Source: Gigaspora margarita (taxonomy: Eukaryota > Glomeromycota > Glomeromycetes > Diversisporales > Gigasporaceae). From it: a stretch of 64,000 bases of DNA. The DNA is taken from contig WTPW01000665.1 of assembly GCA_009809945.1 (NCBI GenBank), positions 56,813 to 120,812 on the forward strand, in the 5' to 3' direction. Both the position numbers and the translations under genes were made by a program. The notes beneath the pieces were generated by a model. The model searched no databases and was not told the origin of the DNA. It saw nothing but the letters and a program-made list of their open reading frames with translations. Below are positions 36,455-47,068 of this stretch, in pieces (position 1 is the first letter of the stretch; each line of letters opens with the position of its first letter).

Positions 36455-37470
36455 TTAGAAACATTCATTATACAAGGCAATAAAAAATTGCTCGTAATGT
36501 TGAAAATTGCATCCTTCTTTACACTCATCATTTCGGTAATCTAAACAATGCTCATACAAATAAATACTACTATTAAATACCATGTAATCAGAATAAATAT
36601 TATTAATACTACACTCATGTTCATTGAAAATATCTATAAAATACTGCTCTTCACTAACTTCCTATGGATAACGGCTAGTTTTTCTCTCTTTCTGTCTTTG
36701 AATCATTATTTTCTTTGTTGACCTCACATAAATTATCTTATTAACAATTGAAAGATCGAAATCGATTTGTTTGATCAAATCGAACAAGTATTCTTTTGAT
36801 TTTTTATAACTAATCAACACGTTGGTAAAATATTTTTGGTCAAAATGCAATCGATTGAAAATAGTGACATCACTATTCTATTTTGACAGATTATTTGTAA
36901 TATCATTGACAATTTTTTTGTACATATTGGCTATAACCTGTTGAATGAATAGCCCTTATAAAATAGTTCTAATTGCCTTTGCACCATCAAAGAAATTTCT
37001 TTAGGTTGTTGAACTGTAAGTCCTTGACAAGCTAAAAATCTTGCAAACAAAGTACCAACTACTGTCTTGCCCATGCTGATTGGTCTAGTCAAAACAAAAT
37101 TTTTTTTGTTAGGTTTATATTTTTTTACTGATTCAACTAGATTGTGCAATTCAATATTTTTGTGTTTTTTGTTACAAGTTGTTTACTATTAACTTTGTTT
37201 TGTATTTTTTCTTTTTTTGTATCGTCAGAATTATCAGAATTTGCCAAGCTCAAATATGAATCATAATTATTATCGGTAGTATTTGGTTTGTTATAATAAC
37301 ATTTAGAAATTTTTTGATAAATTAAATTACTTTCTTTCTCAGAAAGATCATAATCTTTCTCAAAAAATCTGAGAATAGAAGCAAAAAAATCAAGGTTGTC
37401 AAAAAATTTACCAAATTCCAAAAGATCTTTGATTGGTCCTTGAGAATCATTTTTAGGAATGAAGATTATA
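36455..37470 (-). pseudogene. Deoxynucleoside kinase with N-terminal extension
   Basis: The kinase core starts near 37100: NFVLTRPISMGKTVVG is the P-loop (family: EGPIS-GKT), LARFLACQG follows, then IFNRLHFDQKYFTNVL (the DR-type motif) and INKIIYV-type IIYVRSTKKIM with QRQKERKTSRYP, the lid arginines. Such kinases phosphorylate deoxynucleosides to feed DNA synthesis. The first P-loop Gly is Arg (AGA), a likely G to A loss. An Asn/Asp/Ser-rich N-terminal domain (37137-37421) and a Cys-containing tail flank the core. Frameshifts near 37150, 36950 and 36470 and TAG stops break it. Confidence 0.75.
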
Positions 37471-37480
37471 CAGTTAAAAT

Positions 37481-37508
37481 TTTATTCAGTTTCAAGAAAC
37501 TGAATAAA
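37481..37508 (-). terminator. 3' hairpin h8
   Basis: TTTATTCAGTTTC/GAAACTGAATAAA, a near-perfect 28-base palindrome. Confidence 0.78.
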
Positions 37509-37509
37509 T

Positions 37510-37795
37510 TAAAAATTCACTACATCATTTTTATTTTTTATTGAATTAATAATATTCAAATATTGCTAATAATTGGAATGTAATTGTCATTAAAAATTAT
37601 ATTGCTGTAATGATTTATTTGGGAGTGTAATTGATGTGCCAACTTGATCAAATTTGGACCTTGAACGTGCATATAAATTCATTGTTTTTTTTCTCAATTT
37701 CAAGGATATAATCATCTACTTCATCTAACAATGAGGATAATTGTTCTCGCAAATGTATTGTTTCTTTCGTAATTACAACTATATTTGTATAAATA
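37510..37795 (-). pseudogene. Small coiled-coil frame
   Basis: The frame reads ITKETIHLREQLSSLLDEVD ... IEKKNNEFICTFKVQI, then TGA, SSWHINYTPK and a stop. It lies between hairpins h9 and h8, so an array gene of about 90 codons. No ATG found. Amphipathic Leu spacing suggests a coiled coil. Confidence 0.4.
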
Positions 37796-37800
37796 AAATA

Positions 37801-37824
37801 CTAATCGGTCTTTAAACTGATTAG
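37801..37824 (-). terminator. 3' hairpin h9
   Basis: CTAATCGGT/AACTGATTAG stem. Confidence 0.68.
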
Positions 37825-37898
37825 TCAAACATATTTAATATATTTTCAGAATAGAAAAGGGTTATTTTAATGTAAAAAATAATTGTGTTTACAACTCA

Positions 37899-38266
37899 TT
37901 ACTTTTGTCTCTCTTGATAATTAATTCCTACACGGCCCCAAATAAAAATTAAAATAAATTGAGATTCATGATTAATTGTTTGCCAAATTGTTTCAAGATT
38001 AACTTAGTTTATAATCTCTTCACATATTGATTCAGCTAGTATTCAGCTAATCTTGCTCTTTTAGGATTGAATAAACCATTAATAATAGAATTAATATTTA
38101 AGATTATGAAATAAAAGAATTCAAGTATCTTATCGGTTAGACCATGTGTCTTGATCTGTTGAAATATATTGTTTTTTGAATTCTGGACAAATTGTAAATA
38201 TATATTTTTAACATAATTTGTTTTCGATTCTCTAGTAAAATTTTTCCAAATATTTGGGTCAAACAT
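37899..38266 (-). pseudogene. Hypothetical protein
   Basis: ATG at 38266 (MFDPNIWKNFTRESKTNYVK); open for 76 codons, then a shift. Protein-like sequence goes on (NLETIWQTINHESQFILIFI) to a TAA at 37899. It lies between hairpins h10 and h9. Unrecognised. Confidence 0.45.
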
Positions 38267-38281
38267 TACTAAACTAAAAAA

Positions 38282-38306
38282 TTATTCGGTTTATAGAACT
38301 AAATAA
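38282..38306 (-). terminator. 3' hairpin h10
   Basis: TTATTCGGTT/AACTAAATAA stem directly after the stop at 38309. Confidence 0.65.
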
Positions 38307-38308
38307 AA

Positions 38309-39043
38309 TTAATAGGGTTTGAAGCGCCTAACAACTATCTTTTCAATTGTTACATTTTCTCCTTTTACATTGAGAAAAGAAAAACATTCTAAATAAACAT
38401 TTGATATAATTATTTCCTCTTCATCATTTTTTTTAACAATATTATTAATAATTGTTTCAACTATAAACCTCTCATCACAAACTTTTAAATTTAAATCTGA
38501 TGATTTAACCCAAGCAATGGCATTAGAAATTAAATATTTTTCATCTTTAATCTTACCGCTATCATATACAATGATCCCTAACGAATTGGGAAATTGTTGG
38601 ATCGATGATTCAAAATTTTGTACTATTTGAACAGGAATTGGTTTTTTCACACTCTTATATTGAATCGGAACAAGATTTTTCTTATATATCGCAATAAGAT
38701 AAATTCCACCATTTTCTTGAGTTACTTTAATTTCATTAACAACAACCAGATTGCTCGAATTCAACTTGAGATGAATAATAGATTCAAAATTATGACCTAT
38801 TTTATGATTTGATATCTAAAAAACAGATCTGCTTTAGTACAAAATTCCTATTCATTTCCATTGTAGCAGCTGACTTCAACAAGATGTAACTTGTAGACCA
38901 GCTCGAGTCTTTAGTAATCATCTGAGAAATTCTCATTCATGCATATAATTCAGAATATTTTCATTATACATAGAAAACAGCGTAACTTCAGAATCACAAA
39001 TACTAGTATAAGGGACTTTGCTACTCACCTTTTTCCTATCCAT
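38309..39043 (-). pseudogene. Hypothetical protein, about 245 codons
   Basis: ATG at 39043 (MDRKKVSSKVPYTSICDSEV). Two in-frame TGA occur within the first 60 codons (after NYMHE and EFLR), then frame changes. The last 151 codons (38309-38764) are open, alternating charged and aliphatic (GGIYLIAIYKK, SLGIIVYDSGKIK, IVRRFKPY), which suggests an alpha/beta fold. No catalytic motif is recognised. Bounded by hairpins h11 and h10. Confidence 0.5.
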
Positions 39044-39152
39044 TGTTAAAATAGTATATACGTATTATATTTTCAATAGTTTGACAGATTATGCTGACAA
39101 TGATTACCAAATAAAAATAGTTTACTTCAACTATTATATATATAAAATTTTG

Positions 39153-39171
39153 TTCAGTACAATAGTACTAA
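39153..39171 (-). terminator. 3' hairpin h11
   Basis: TTCAGTAC/GTACTAA stem with an AATA loop, about 30 bases after the Nudix gene stop. Confidence 0.65.
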
Positions 39172-39202
39172 TTAAATAACAAAAATAAAATAAATAAAAT
39201 GT

Positions 39203-39990
39203 TTAACTATTTTCTAAAATGAGATTTAAAACTTTTTCATCACTTACCACTATACTTTCTGATTCATATTCATTTTTTATATCTAATTTTTTGTTTGATT
39301 CATCTAATTTCCTTTTTTTGTTAGTAGGTTCATTTTTTTTTTTATGACTTTTGCGAAATTTGGAATTAATTTTTTTAATAATTTCCAATTTGAATTCTCT
39401 TAACGAATCTGTTAAATTATATTTTCCAAAATCTTTTAGATCAACTGCAAACTATGCATCATTATTGCAAGTTTCTGTTTGCTTTGGCACTTGATTTCCA
39501 ATCATTGCAAAATACAACGCACATTTAAATATACACTCTTTTCCATCTGGAAATAATTTAAATCCTTTGTGAAGTATAATAAATTCTAATTCATGAATTC
39601 AATTTGTGTCTCCTCAAACACTTCTTGTTGTCCACATTTCTCATATGATTCATTTTTATTTTTTTCTTTTCCTGCCACTTGATATTTATTATAATAATCT
39701 TTTATAAGATTATTTTGCTTGCTCAAAAAAACCTGTTTGTCATTATTTACAAGAATGACAATAGTAAACTCACGTAAATCTTTTTTGTAAACTTCGATAT
39801 TTTGTTGGTACTGTATTAAAAGATTTTTGTTGGTCTTGAGATATAAATTAACCTGATTCAACGCTTCATTCATAGAAAATCCAAAACAACTTTTTATTTC
39901 ATTCAAAACTCGAATATATAATTCATATTTAATATTCAAATCATTAATGATTGTATAATCTCTTTTATTGGTGGTATATTGTTCTTGCAT
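39203..39990 (-). pseudogene. Nudix hydrolase
   Basis: ATG at 39990, stop TAA at 39203, about 262 codons with one frameshift (near 39600) and one TAG. Residues 107-127 hold the Nudix box: GKEKNKNESYEKCGQQEVFEE. The catalytic EVFEE is kept, but the second Gln stands for the usual Arg, and the spacer is one residue longer than the standard G-X5-E. About 75 residues precede the fold and a Lys-rich tail follows. Nudix enzymes cleave nucleoside diphosphate links; large viruses use them for mRNA decapping (poxvirus D9/D10 and relatives), which is the likely role but not shown. Between hairpins h12 and h11. Confidence 0.75.
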
Positions 39991-39995
39991 TTTGG

Positions 39996-40006
39996 ATTAC
40001 ACAAAG
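39996..40006 (-). promoter_or_regulatory. CTTTGTGTAAT motif before the Nudix start
   Basis: CTTTGTGTAAT on the minus strand, between hairpin h12 and the ATG at 39990. The same word precedes the gene at 45436, and a near copy precedes the cytidylate kinase. Confidence 0.4.
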
Positions 40007-40010
40007 AAAT

Positions 40011-40039
40011 AATTAACTGGTTAGTAAAACTGGTTAATT
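40011..40039 (-). terminator. 3' hairpin h12
   Basis: AATTAACTGGTT/AACTGGTTAATT stem, overlapping the stop of the upstream gene at 40034. Confidence 0.72.
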
Positions 40040-40500
40040 GAAATTATCACTATCCATTCTTAAATCATTATTACTAAAATACACCTTATCATTTAGATTT
40101 CTAACATATCCATTTTGATTAGAAATATACCCAAAACTATTAATTAACTCACCACATATATTATTCCTTACAGCATGTTCACACTTATTCATTTCTGCTA
40201 AAACTTCATATTTATTCTTATGAGGAAGATCAATTATTTTGATCTGATAATTTGTTTCATATAATTGTGGTGATTGATTGTGTTCTAATTCCAACTGATC
40301 ATTTTGTAATTCCCAATTTAATGGCTCTAGTTGATCGATTTCTGATATATGGTTGATAATTGTAGTTGTATGTTGAAATCGTTGAAGAATGAAGTTTGTT
40401 TTCACATGAGCGACAGATTTTAAATCGTTGAAATGTGTTGCATTTTTCGTAATAGTAAAAAGTTGACTTTGATTTTTTTTTGATATATGCTCATTTAAAT

Positions 40501-43266
40501 AGGACCCCGGACATCTCTGATATATGTCATATTTTTTTTTTAGCAAATTGATTCAATTTTGATCTAAGGTCCAAATTTTAATTTTAGCAAATTAAAGTTA
40601 ATTTTAAAAAGGGTCATAATTGAATATTTTGGTGAATTACTAAGATTTTATATATGTCATATTTTATTTTTAGCAATTTAACCATATTTTGATGATAATC
40701 AAGTTATTAATGGTTTACGGAGCAAAGTGATAATCAATTATAATTAAAAAGTAGTTGTAGCATATAATCGGGCTTTAGTATCAATAGCAACTTGGTACTT
40801 ACTCGGCATATGTATTACGATCATTAATCATGATTGTATGTCGATAAACAAATAATTATATAATACAATTGCATGGGGTTATCATTAATTGTCAATCCGG
40901 ATAAGATTGGCAATATTTCTATATTTAGAATTGGGGCAAAACAAATATATAAACAAGGTAGTACGAAATCTGGATCAGGCCTGTATATATAAAATTTTTA
41001 TATGATTTAAAGAATTTTAAAGACGTTTTTACTCATATCTTTTTATCAACAAGTCCGATTTTAATNAAANTTTNGTGGTNGANGCANANNAACNTGCTCT
41101 ACAACTTTACTTAGAGCCAAAAATAATATTTACTTAGTATAAAAAAAACTTTTTATTACGCCTACTACAGATTTACTAATATATTGTTTATATATTTGTT
41201 TATCTCCAATTCCAAATATAGGGGATGGCTAAAGCCAGGTGCATTTATATGTTTTTGATTATTTAATTAAAATTAGGGTAAGGGTCAGTTAGGGGTTAGG
41301 GTCAGGCCTGGGTTATAAGTAAAATTGTCTTCCCGACATTTTTTATTAATGCTTCTAGACATGTTCAGACACTCGTTTCTTTTATTTTCGGAGTTTTTCA
41401 CTTTTTTTCTTTGTTTTTGTCTTGTCGGGCTGATCCGTAAAGATCAAATGTTACGATTTGATTGGCTTCCGATCACGTGAATGCACCTGGCTTTAGACGA
41501 CCCCTAAATATAGTAATAATATAGCTATAGTGCTGATTTTATCCGGATTGGTAATTAAGTGAATTAGTAATTTATATAATAATTTTTAACTTTTCAAAAT
41601 AACCCACTGTTCGGTGATAATTTACAAGAAATTTTACTATGCTAACTAAAAAAAATTTTATAACAAGACTTGTAGCGCATATCATGGACTAATAGAATCT
41701 CAAATTTTATGAAAAAGTATTGAAAACTCGTGAAGATATTAACGTTTTTGTAAATTCAGACGCATACATTTTCGCAAGTTTTCCCTAAACTTCAAATGCT
41801 TTCTGAAGCACTTTCTCAAAATGAAAACTCCAAAACGTGACTAAGTAAGTTGGTAGGATAGGTATTTTAAAGACTTTATTTAAAATTTCATCAAAAACGG
41901 ATTAATATTGACGAAGTTATGATGATTTTTTAATTTGCTTCCCGTTCAGGATTTTCTAAAATTTACAATTTTGATGAAAACAGAAAAATTACATCACAGG
42001 CTAGATTTTTACAAGTTCAAATGAACAAGTTACTGCGCACTAAGTAAACTTTTAGAGCATATTATTTACTAATAGAATCTCAAATTTTATGAAAAAATGT
42101 TGAAAACTCGTGGAGATATTAACGTTTTTGTAAATTTAGACGTCATACGTTTTTGCAAACAATTTTGGTACATGATATACGTCTTTGGAAATAGAAAAAA
42201 TCTTTCATCAAAGATTTCTCTACGAGTTCTTAACCAAATTCGACAAAATTTTTTTTATTTGAATTCTATATATTTGTAGAATTAAAATAAAAAAATTTTT
42301 ATCGAATTTGGTCAAGAACTCGTAGAGAAATCTTTGATGAAAGATTTTTTCTATTTTCAAAAACGTATATCACGTACCAAAATTGTTTGCAAAAACGTAT
42401 GACGTCCGAATTTACAAAAACGTTAATATCTCCACGAGTTTTCAACATTTTTTCATAAAATTTGAGATTCTATTAGTAAATAATATGCTCTAAAAGTTTA
42501 CTTAGTGCGCAGTAACTTGTTCATTTGGACTTGTAAAAATCTAGCCTGTGATGTAATTTTTTTGTTTTCATCAAAATTGCAAATTTTAGAAAATCCCGAA
42601 TCTGGAAGCAAATTGAAAAATCATCATAACTTCGTCAATATTGATCCGTTTTTGATGAAATTTTAATCGAAGACTTTAAAATACCTATTCTACCAACTTA
42701 CTTAGTCACGTTTTGGAGTTTTCATTTTGAGAAAGTGCTTCAGGAAGCATTTGAAGTTTAGGGAAAACTTGCGAAAATGTATGCATCTGAATTTACAAAA
42801 ACGTTAATATCTTCACGAGTTTTCAATATTTTTTCATAAAATTTGAGATTCTATTAGTCCATGATATGCGCTACAAGTCTTGTTATAAATTTGTTTTTAG
42901 TTAGCATAGTAAAATTTCTTGTAAATCATCGCCGAACAGTGGGTTATTTTGAAAAAGCAAAAAAACATATTACAAAGAAGCTACGTTGAAATTGTTTACA
43001 GGAACTTTCATCAAAGATATCTCCACGAGTTCTTAACCAAATTTGATAAAAATTTTTTTATTTTAATTCTATGAATTCAAATAAAAAAATTTATACTATA
43101 TTTATTTACTTGATACTAGATGTTATAATTTAGTTTTTAGCAAATTACTATAAAGTTTATATGTAATAATTCAACTTTTAGCAAATTTACTTGATTTTAG
43201 GGGTAGCAAAAACACCTAAATTTATGAAAATCAGTTATGACCTATATGAGAGATGTCCGAGGTCCT
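40501..43266. mobile_element. AGGACCCCGG-family fold-back element, copy A
   Basis: 2766 bp, ends AGGACCCCGGACATCTCT and its near complement, perfect 8-bp duplication ATTTAAAT (40493-40500, 43267-43274). Two arms of about 690 bp (41580-42250 and 42290-42970) form a near-perfect palindrome centred near 42265. No transposase is encoded. A smaller element (41221-41504) is nested in the left part. 8-bp duplications are typical of hAT and Merlin elements; the family is not assigned. Confidence 0.9.
41221..41504. mobile_element. Nested MITE, GGGGATGGCTAAAGCC ends
   Basis: Inverted ends GGGGATGGCTAAAGCCAGGT and GGGGTCGTCTAAAGCCAGGT in opposite orientation. The interior includes degenerate GGGTTAGGGTCAGG telomere-like sequence. 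It is absent from the sister copy at 60566-62570, so it inserted after that family spread. Confidence 0.75.
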
Positions 43267-43447
43267 ATTTAAATATGTATTTAGAAGTTTGCAATTTGGG
43301 CCAATTGCTTTGACGCACCCAAACTGATTGGTGTTTGATTATTACAGGTGAAATAGTAAAATTATATGAAAATTCTGTTATGTACCCAGTCGATGAAAGT
43401 TCTTGTAAATTGTTTTTTGATTGTAACATTGCTTATATATAAAAAAT

Positions 43448-43474
43448 TCTATTTGGTCATAATGACTAGATAGA
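43448..43474 (-). terminator. 3' hairpin h13
   Basis: TCTATTTGGTCAT/ATGACTAGATAGA stem between genes at 43501 and 43429. Confidence 0.75.
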
Positions 43475-43500
43475 TATACAATTTAAAAAAAATTAAATAT

Positions 43501-43977
43501 TTATTTTTTAATTTTTTGTTTTTTAGCTTCTTGTTCTTTTCGTTCTTGCTCTTGCTGCTTGATTTCAACTTCTAAATCTAAAATCTTGGTGGCCAAATGA
43601 GACACTTGAAATTTTGTAGCATTTTTCGATTTCGTTAATACATCTTTTTTCCATCCCTGCGCATCTTTGAACAATTTTAGATTATCAAAACGATTTTTTG
43701 AAAGTACTTCCCTTTCAATCCTTTCATAATTAGTCACTTGTAATTTATAAAATTCTTTAAGATAATTCATGAATTCATATTTTTCTTCTAAATTAGGAAT
43801 TAATTGGGAATATGCTTTGTCAGCAATATAATTTGCCAATTCCCAATTTTTGAGTACAATAAGTTCTTGAACAGTATATTTCTTGATTTGGGATGTAGAT
43901 GACTCTTTTTGTGGATCAGAAGAGTCAGCTTGAGAATTGGCTTTGATCTGCTTGGAATTGGTATGTTTTAGCAGCAT
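43501..43977 (-). CDS. Hypothetical coiled-coil protein, 158 aa
   Basis: Intact from ATG at 43977 (MLLKHTNSKQIKANSQADSS) to TAA. A Ser/Gln-rich N-terminus, a helical middle (LKNWELANYIADKAYSQLI), and a C-terminal coiled coil of Glu/Gln/Lys (VEIKQQEQERKEQEAKKQKI). No recognised family. It is the longest undamaged gene in the array. Flanked by hairpins h14 and h13, which fixes its limits well. Confidence 0.65.
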   Translation of the reverse strand: MLLKHTNSKQIKANSQADSSDPQKESSTSQIKKYTVQELIVLKNWELANYIADKAYSQLIPNLEEKYEFMNYLKEFYKLQVTNYERIEREVLSKNRFDNLKLFKDAQGWKKDVLTKSKNATKFQVSHLATKILDLEVEIKQQEQERKEQEAKKQKIKK

Positions 43978-44022
43978 TTTCGATTTTGTTAAAAAATTGG
44001 ATTATTGGTTATACAAAAAAAT

Positions 44023-44051
44023 TCTAACTGGTACCAAATGTACTAGTTAGA
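44023..44051 (-). terminator. 3' hairpin h14
   Basis: TCTAACTGGTAC/GTACTAGTTAGA, loop CAAAT, directly after the cytidylate kinase stop. Confidence 0.78.
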
Positions 44052-44052
44052 T

Positions 44053-44800
44053 TCAATTTTTTTCTAAAAAATGAGTATACAAAGTATAGACAAATACAAA
44101 AAGTATAAAAATTATAAGATGCAACATATTATTATCACCATATTTAGCCCATAAAACATGTGATAAAATCTTTAAAACCAGTTGCTTAATAGATAAATTA
44201 GAAGTATTGATAACAGTATCAACTTTTTTTGCTTCTAATACCAAATTAAAAGAATCAACATTACGCTTTAACAAATCAGAAAACACTTTTCTAATTGTCT
44301 CAAATTCTTTTGCATTTAATTGCTTGGCTCTTCTATAAACTTGTATTTCAAAATCAGCTTCGAGAACCAATTTAACTCTAGCACTAGGAAGAATTTTTGT
44401 TGTTGCATCATGTCCAACCACAACATATCCTTTATTTTCTGTGATTGTTTGAATTATTTTATTAATTATATTTTAAATTTCTGGAATCTTGAAGATTTCT
44501 GATACCTTTTGTCCATTTTGCAAATTTTCTTGTAATAATAGATTGGCAAACTTTATTTCTTGCAAATAATAGGATGGATTACCAATCATCTCATTCTTGA
44601 AAAGATATATTTCATTGAGTTGAATTGTGTCATCAAGATAAAATTGATCTGCAATATATTGATAGAAAAGGCCACTATCGATAAATATAAAATTGAGCTA
44701 TTCAGCCACTTGGTATCTGATCAAAGATTTACCAACACCCGAAAGACCATTGATTGCAATATTGAAACTATTTTGATACTCATGTTTGGAATTGCACAAA
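44053..44800 (-). pseudogene. cmk: Cytidylate kinase (CMP/dCMP kinase)
   Basis: The N-terminal P-loop NIAINGLSGVGKS, then LNFIFIDSGLFYQY (family: LGF-YIDTGA-YR), then a long helix region, and GYVVVGHDATTKILPSARVK near 44370, which matches the conserved G-RD-GT-V-P-A--K block of bacterial-type Cmk (His here for the usual Arg). The tail has VYRRAKQL. The enzyme makes CDP/dCDP from CMP/dCMP. A TAG after VAE (about 44698) and a TAA (about 44475) break the frame; the last 122 codons are open. The start is uncertain. Monophosphate kinase plus deoxynucleoside kinase in one array points to nucleotide supply for viral DNA replication. Confidence 0.8.
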
Positions 44801-44801
44801 G
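44791..44801 (-). promoter_or_regulatory. CTTTGTGCAAT motif before cytidylate kinase
   Basis: One base different from the word at 39996 and 45445, at the same place just after a hairpin. Confidence 0.35.
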
Positions 44802-44808
44802 AAACTTC

Positions 44809-44835
44809 TAATCAGTCTATAAGACTGATTAGAAA
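44809..44835 (-). terminator. 3' hairpin h15
   Basis: TCTAATCAGTC/GACTGATTAGA, an 11-bp perfect stem, loop TATAA. Confidence 0.8.
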
Positions 44836-44850
44836 ATGATAATTTTTAGA

Positions 44851-45436
44851 TTATTTGATTTGCAATTTTAAGTTCAAAACATATACCACTATCAATAATT
44901 GTTGTAATTGTAAAAATGTTTCAATAGTTTCAAGATTATAGTAATAAATATTGTACAGTCAGACCTCCATAAATGCAACCTCTATAAATGCAATACCTCT
45001 CTAAATGCATGTTTTTGTCTTGTTTGTAAGAAATAATTAGTGCTAAATGCACGTTCTATATTCTGTAAATGTACATTCTTTCAAATAATTTTCTATATTA
45101 TGCTACCTCCCTAAATGCACGTAGCCAATCAAATTTTAGTATTTAAGATAGGTTATACAGTTTTAGTAAAAGTTATACAAACTTGATTATCAAATCCTTA
45201 AAGCTACAATTTAATTGGCTCCCCCTAAATGCAATACCTCCCTAAATGCATGTTGTAGTCTTGTCTGTACATGTTGCATTTATGGAGGTTTGACTATACA
45301 GTCCAAAAAGCAGTTTATATGTGTCTAAAAATTCATTTGCTTGTTTATCATTAATTCTTCCTAAGCACCAATTTTCAAATAATTGGTTATATTCTTTTTG
45401 GAAGGTTTCGATCCAGATCTTATAGTTGGAATTCAT
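44851..45436 (-). pseudogene. Small hypothetical protein split by pogo-like MITE
   Basis: ATG at 45436 (MNSNYKIWIETFQKEYNQLF). The frame reaches the insert at 44956-45296 after LLFGLY. Removing the insert with one TA restores an open frame of about 35 more codons (NIYYYNLETIETFLQLQQLL ...) to TAA at 44851. Apart from the insertion this gene has no stop or shift: about 85 codons, helical. Unrecognised. Confidence 0.65.
44956..45296. mobile_element. pogo-like MITE 2
   Basis: 341 bp, left end CAGTCAGACCTCCATAAATG, right end its near complement, TA duplicated on both sides. The interior is tandem GCAATACCTCTCTAAATGCA-like units. Same family as 18131-18304. Confidence 0.87.
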
Positions 45437-45444
45437 TTTTAATG

Positions 45445-45455
45445 ATTACACAAAG
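45445..45455 (-). promoter_or_regulatory. CTTTGTGTAAT motif before the 45436 start
   Basis: Identical to the motif at 39996-40006, between hairpin h16 and the ATG. Confidence 0.4.
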
Positions 45456-45460
45456 AAAAT

Positions 45461-45487
45461 TCTAATCGGTCTATAAGACTGATTAGA
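45461..45487 (-). terminator. 3' hairpin h16
   Basis: TCTAATCGGTC/GACTGATTAGA stem, almost identical to h1 and h15. Confidence 0.8.
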
Positions 45488-45507
45488 TATTTTATTAACA
45501 ATAAAAT

Positions 45508-47044
45508 TTAATTACTATTATAACAATTTTTGTTTTTTAATACATTATTTACGGAATAACTTAAAAAATTTCTTTCATTTTTGAATAAGACTAATTGTTT
45601 ATTTTTTGATATCATTATGATACAATCATGCTCAAGATGTTTACTATTTGAAGTATACCATTTGCATTTTTTGAACTGATTGTAATTATTCTGCTTGTCT
45701 CTTTGCCCGGTTGGAGAGGTAAGACCGCAAATGAATTCACAATCACAATTTTTGAGAATTCATTTACATGCTGCGCAATATCGATAGTGAAAGGATTCAT
45801 TATAGTTCCAACAATGCCTACCATTTAAAGGATATTCATATTTATGGACCATATTGATTGAATCAATTTCATTAAATTTTAAATAAAATTGTTGAGGATT
45901 GATGTTATTGTCATATAAGAATTTATTTATTGGAATGAATTGTCATATCGATTTGTAGGTTCTTCATTCATGGAATAATAATCTTCAGAATCAGATTCAT
46001 AAGGGGGCTTCCAGAAATTACGTAATATTTTATTACTAATAAATTTCAAAATTTTACCCCACCCACCCACACCTGATACTCTATTAGCCAATCAAAATTT
46101 ATATTTTTTAAAATTTATTCATAAGTTTCAATTTATGAAATTGATAATAACTATTGTTCTACTGGACCAATTTAGATTATTTAACTACCAAAATGTTCAT
46201 CTTGCTGAGACAATTCTAACAAGCCCAAAATCGTTAAAATCTAATAACAGAATTCCAAGATCGTTCAATTTTTGTGTAATTTTAATAGTGATTTTTAGAA
46301 TCATTAAGAAATTTCTTTAATATTGAATAACTTTTGATCCACCGGCCCGTTTTGGATGATTTAACTACCAAAATGTTCGTCTTAGTGAGACGATTCTAAC
46401 AAGCCCAAAATCGCTAAATTCTAATTACAGGATTTCAAGATCAATAAAAATTTTCTTGTTTGTTTAACAATACAAATCTTTATTAATCTTGGAATCCTGT
46501 AATTAGAATTTAGTGATTTTGGGCTTTCTAGAATCGTCTCACTGAGTTGAACATTTTGGTAGTTAAATCATCCAAACTGGGCCAGTGAATCAAAAGTTAT
46601 TCAATATTAAAAAATCTACTTAGTAATTTTAAAAAATCACTATTAAAATTACACAAAAGTTGAACGATCTTGGGACCCTGTGATTAGATTTTAACGATTT
46701 TGGACTTGTTAGAATTGTCTCAGTGAGATGAACATTTTGGTAGTTAAATCATCTAAATTGGTCCAGTAGAGCAATAGTTATTAATAATTTTATAATTTTA
46801 TACTTTTGGCCAAAATTATAAAAATTTGACCAGAATTATAATTGTAACCTGATATTTTTGGGACCCCACCCACCCACCAAAAAATTACGTAATTTCTGAA
46901 AGCCCCCTAATTTGACAAATGATTTGAATAATTATAATTTTGGTTTGTTTGATTTAAAATATAATTAAACTTATTTAAATTAGTAATTACTAAAAATTGT
47001 AAAAATAATTGAAATAATTGATTAATAATTTCTCTTTGGTCCAT
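45508..47044 (-). pseudogene. Hypothetical Cys/His-bearing protein split by a TIR element
   Basis: ATG at 47044 (MDQREIINQLFQLFLQFLVI). After about 44 codons the element 46004-46907 interrupts it at a TAA duplication; beyond it the sequence resumes (ESDSEDYYSMNEEPTNRYDN). After a shift comes a long piece with HKYEYPLNGRHCWNYN, YRYCAACK, an in-frame TGA, and ILKNCDCEFICG, to TAA at 45508. The His/Cys spacing may bind zinc. About 205 codons without the insert. Unrecognised. Confidence 0.5.
46004..46907. mobile_element. GGGGGCTTCC element (Harbinger-like)
   Basis: 904 bp, inverted ends GGGGGCTTCCAGAAATTACG and GGGGGCTTTCAGAAATTACG, 3-bp TAA duplication. A TWA target and G-rich ends fit PIF/Harbinger. 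The interior is a second long palindrome (about 46100-46460 against 46470-46800). No transposase. Confidence 0.87.
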
Positions 47045-47068
47045 TTTTGTTGTTGTGTAAATACTTTT

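Larger units (their letters stand above)
40034..43429 (-). pseudogene. Hypothetical protein split by a 2.8-kb element
   Basis: ATG at 43429 (MLQSKNNLQELSSTGYITEF); about 52 clean codons run to the insertion at 43267. The element 40501-43266 with its 8-bp duplication ATTTAAAT follows, then about 155 codons (40034-40500) to TAA. The first codons of that last frame, as usually opened, come from the element. One extra frame change is needed to join the halves. Without the insert it is about 208 codons, Asn/Gln/His-rich. No family recognised. Confidence 0.5.

Noticed and set aside
40501-40546. ATG start at 40546 for the gene ending at 40034
   Set aside because: Those first codons are the end of the inserted element; the gene's own start lies beyond the insert at 43429.
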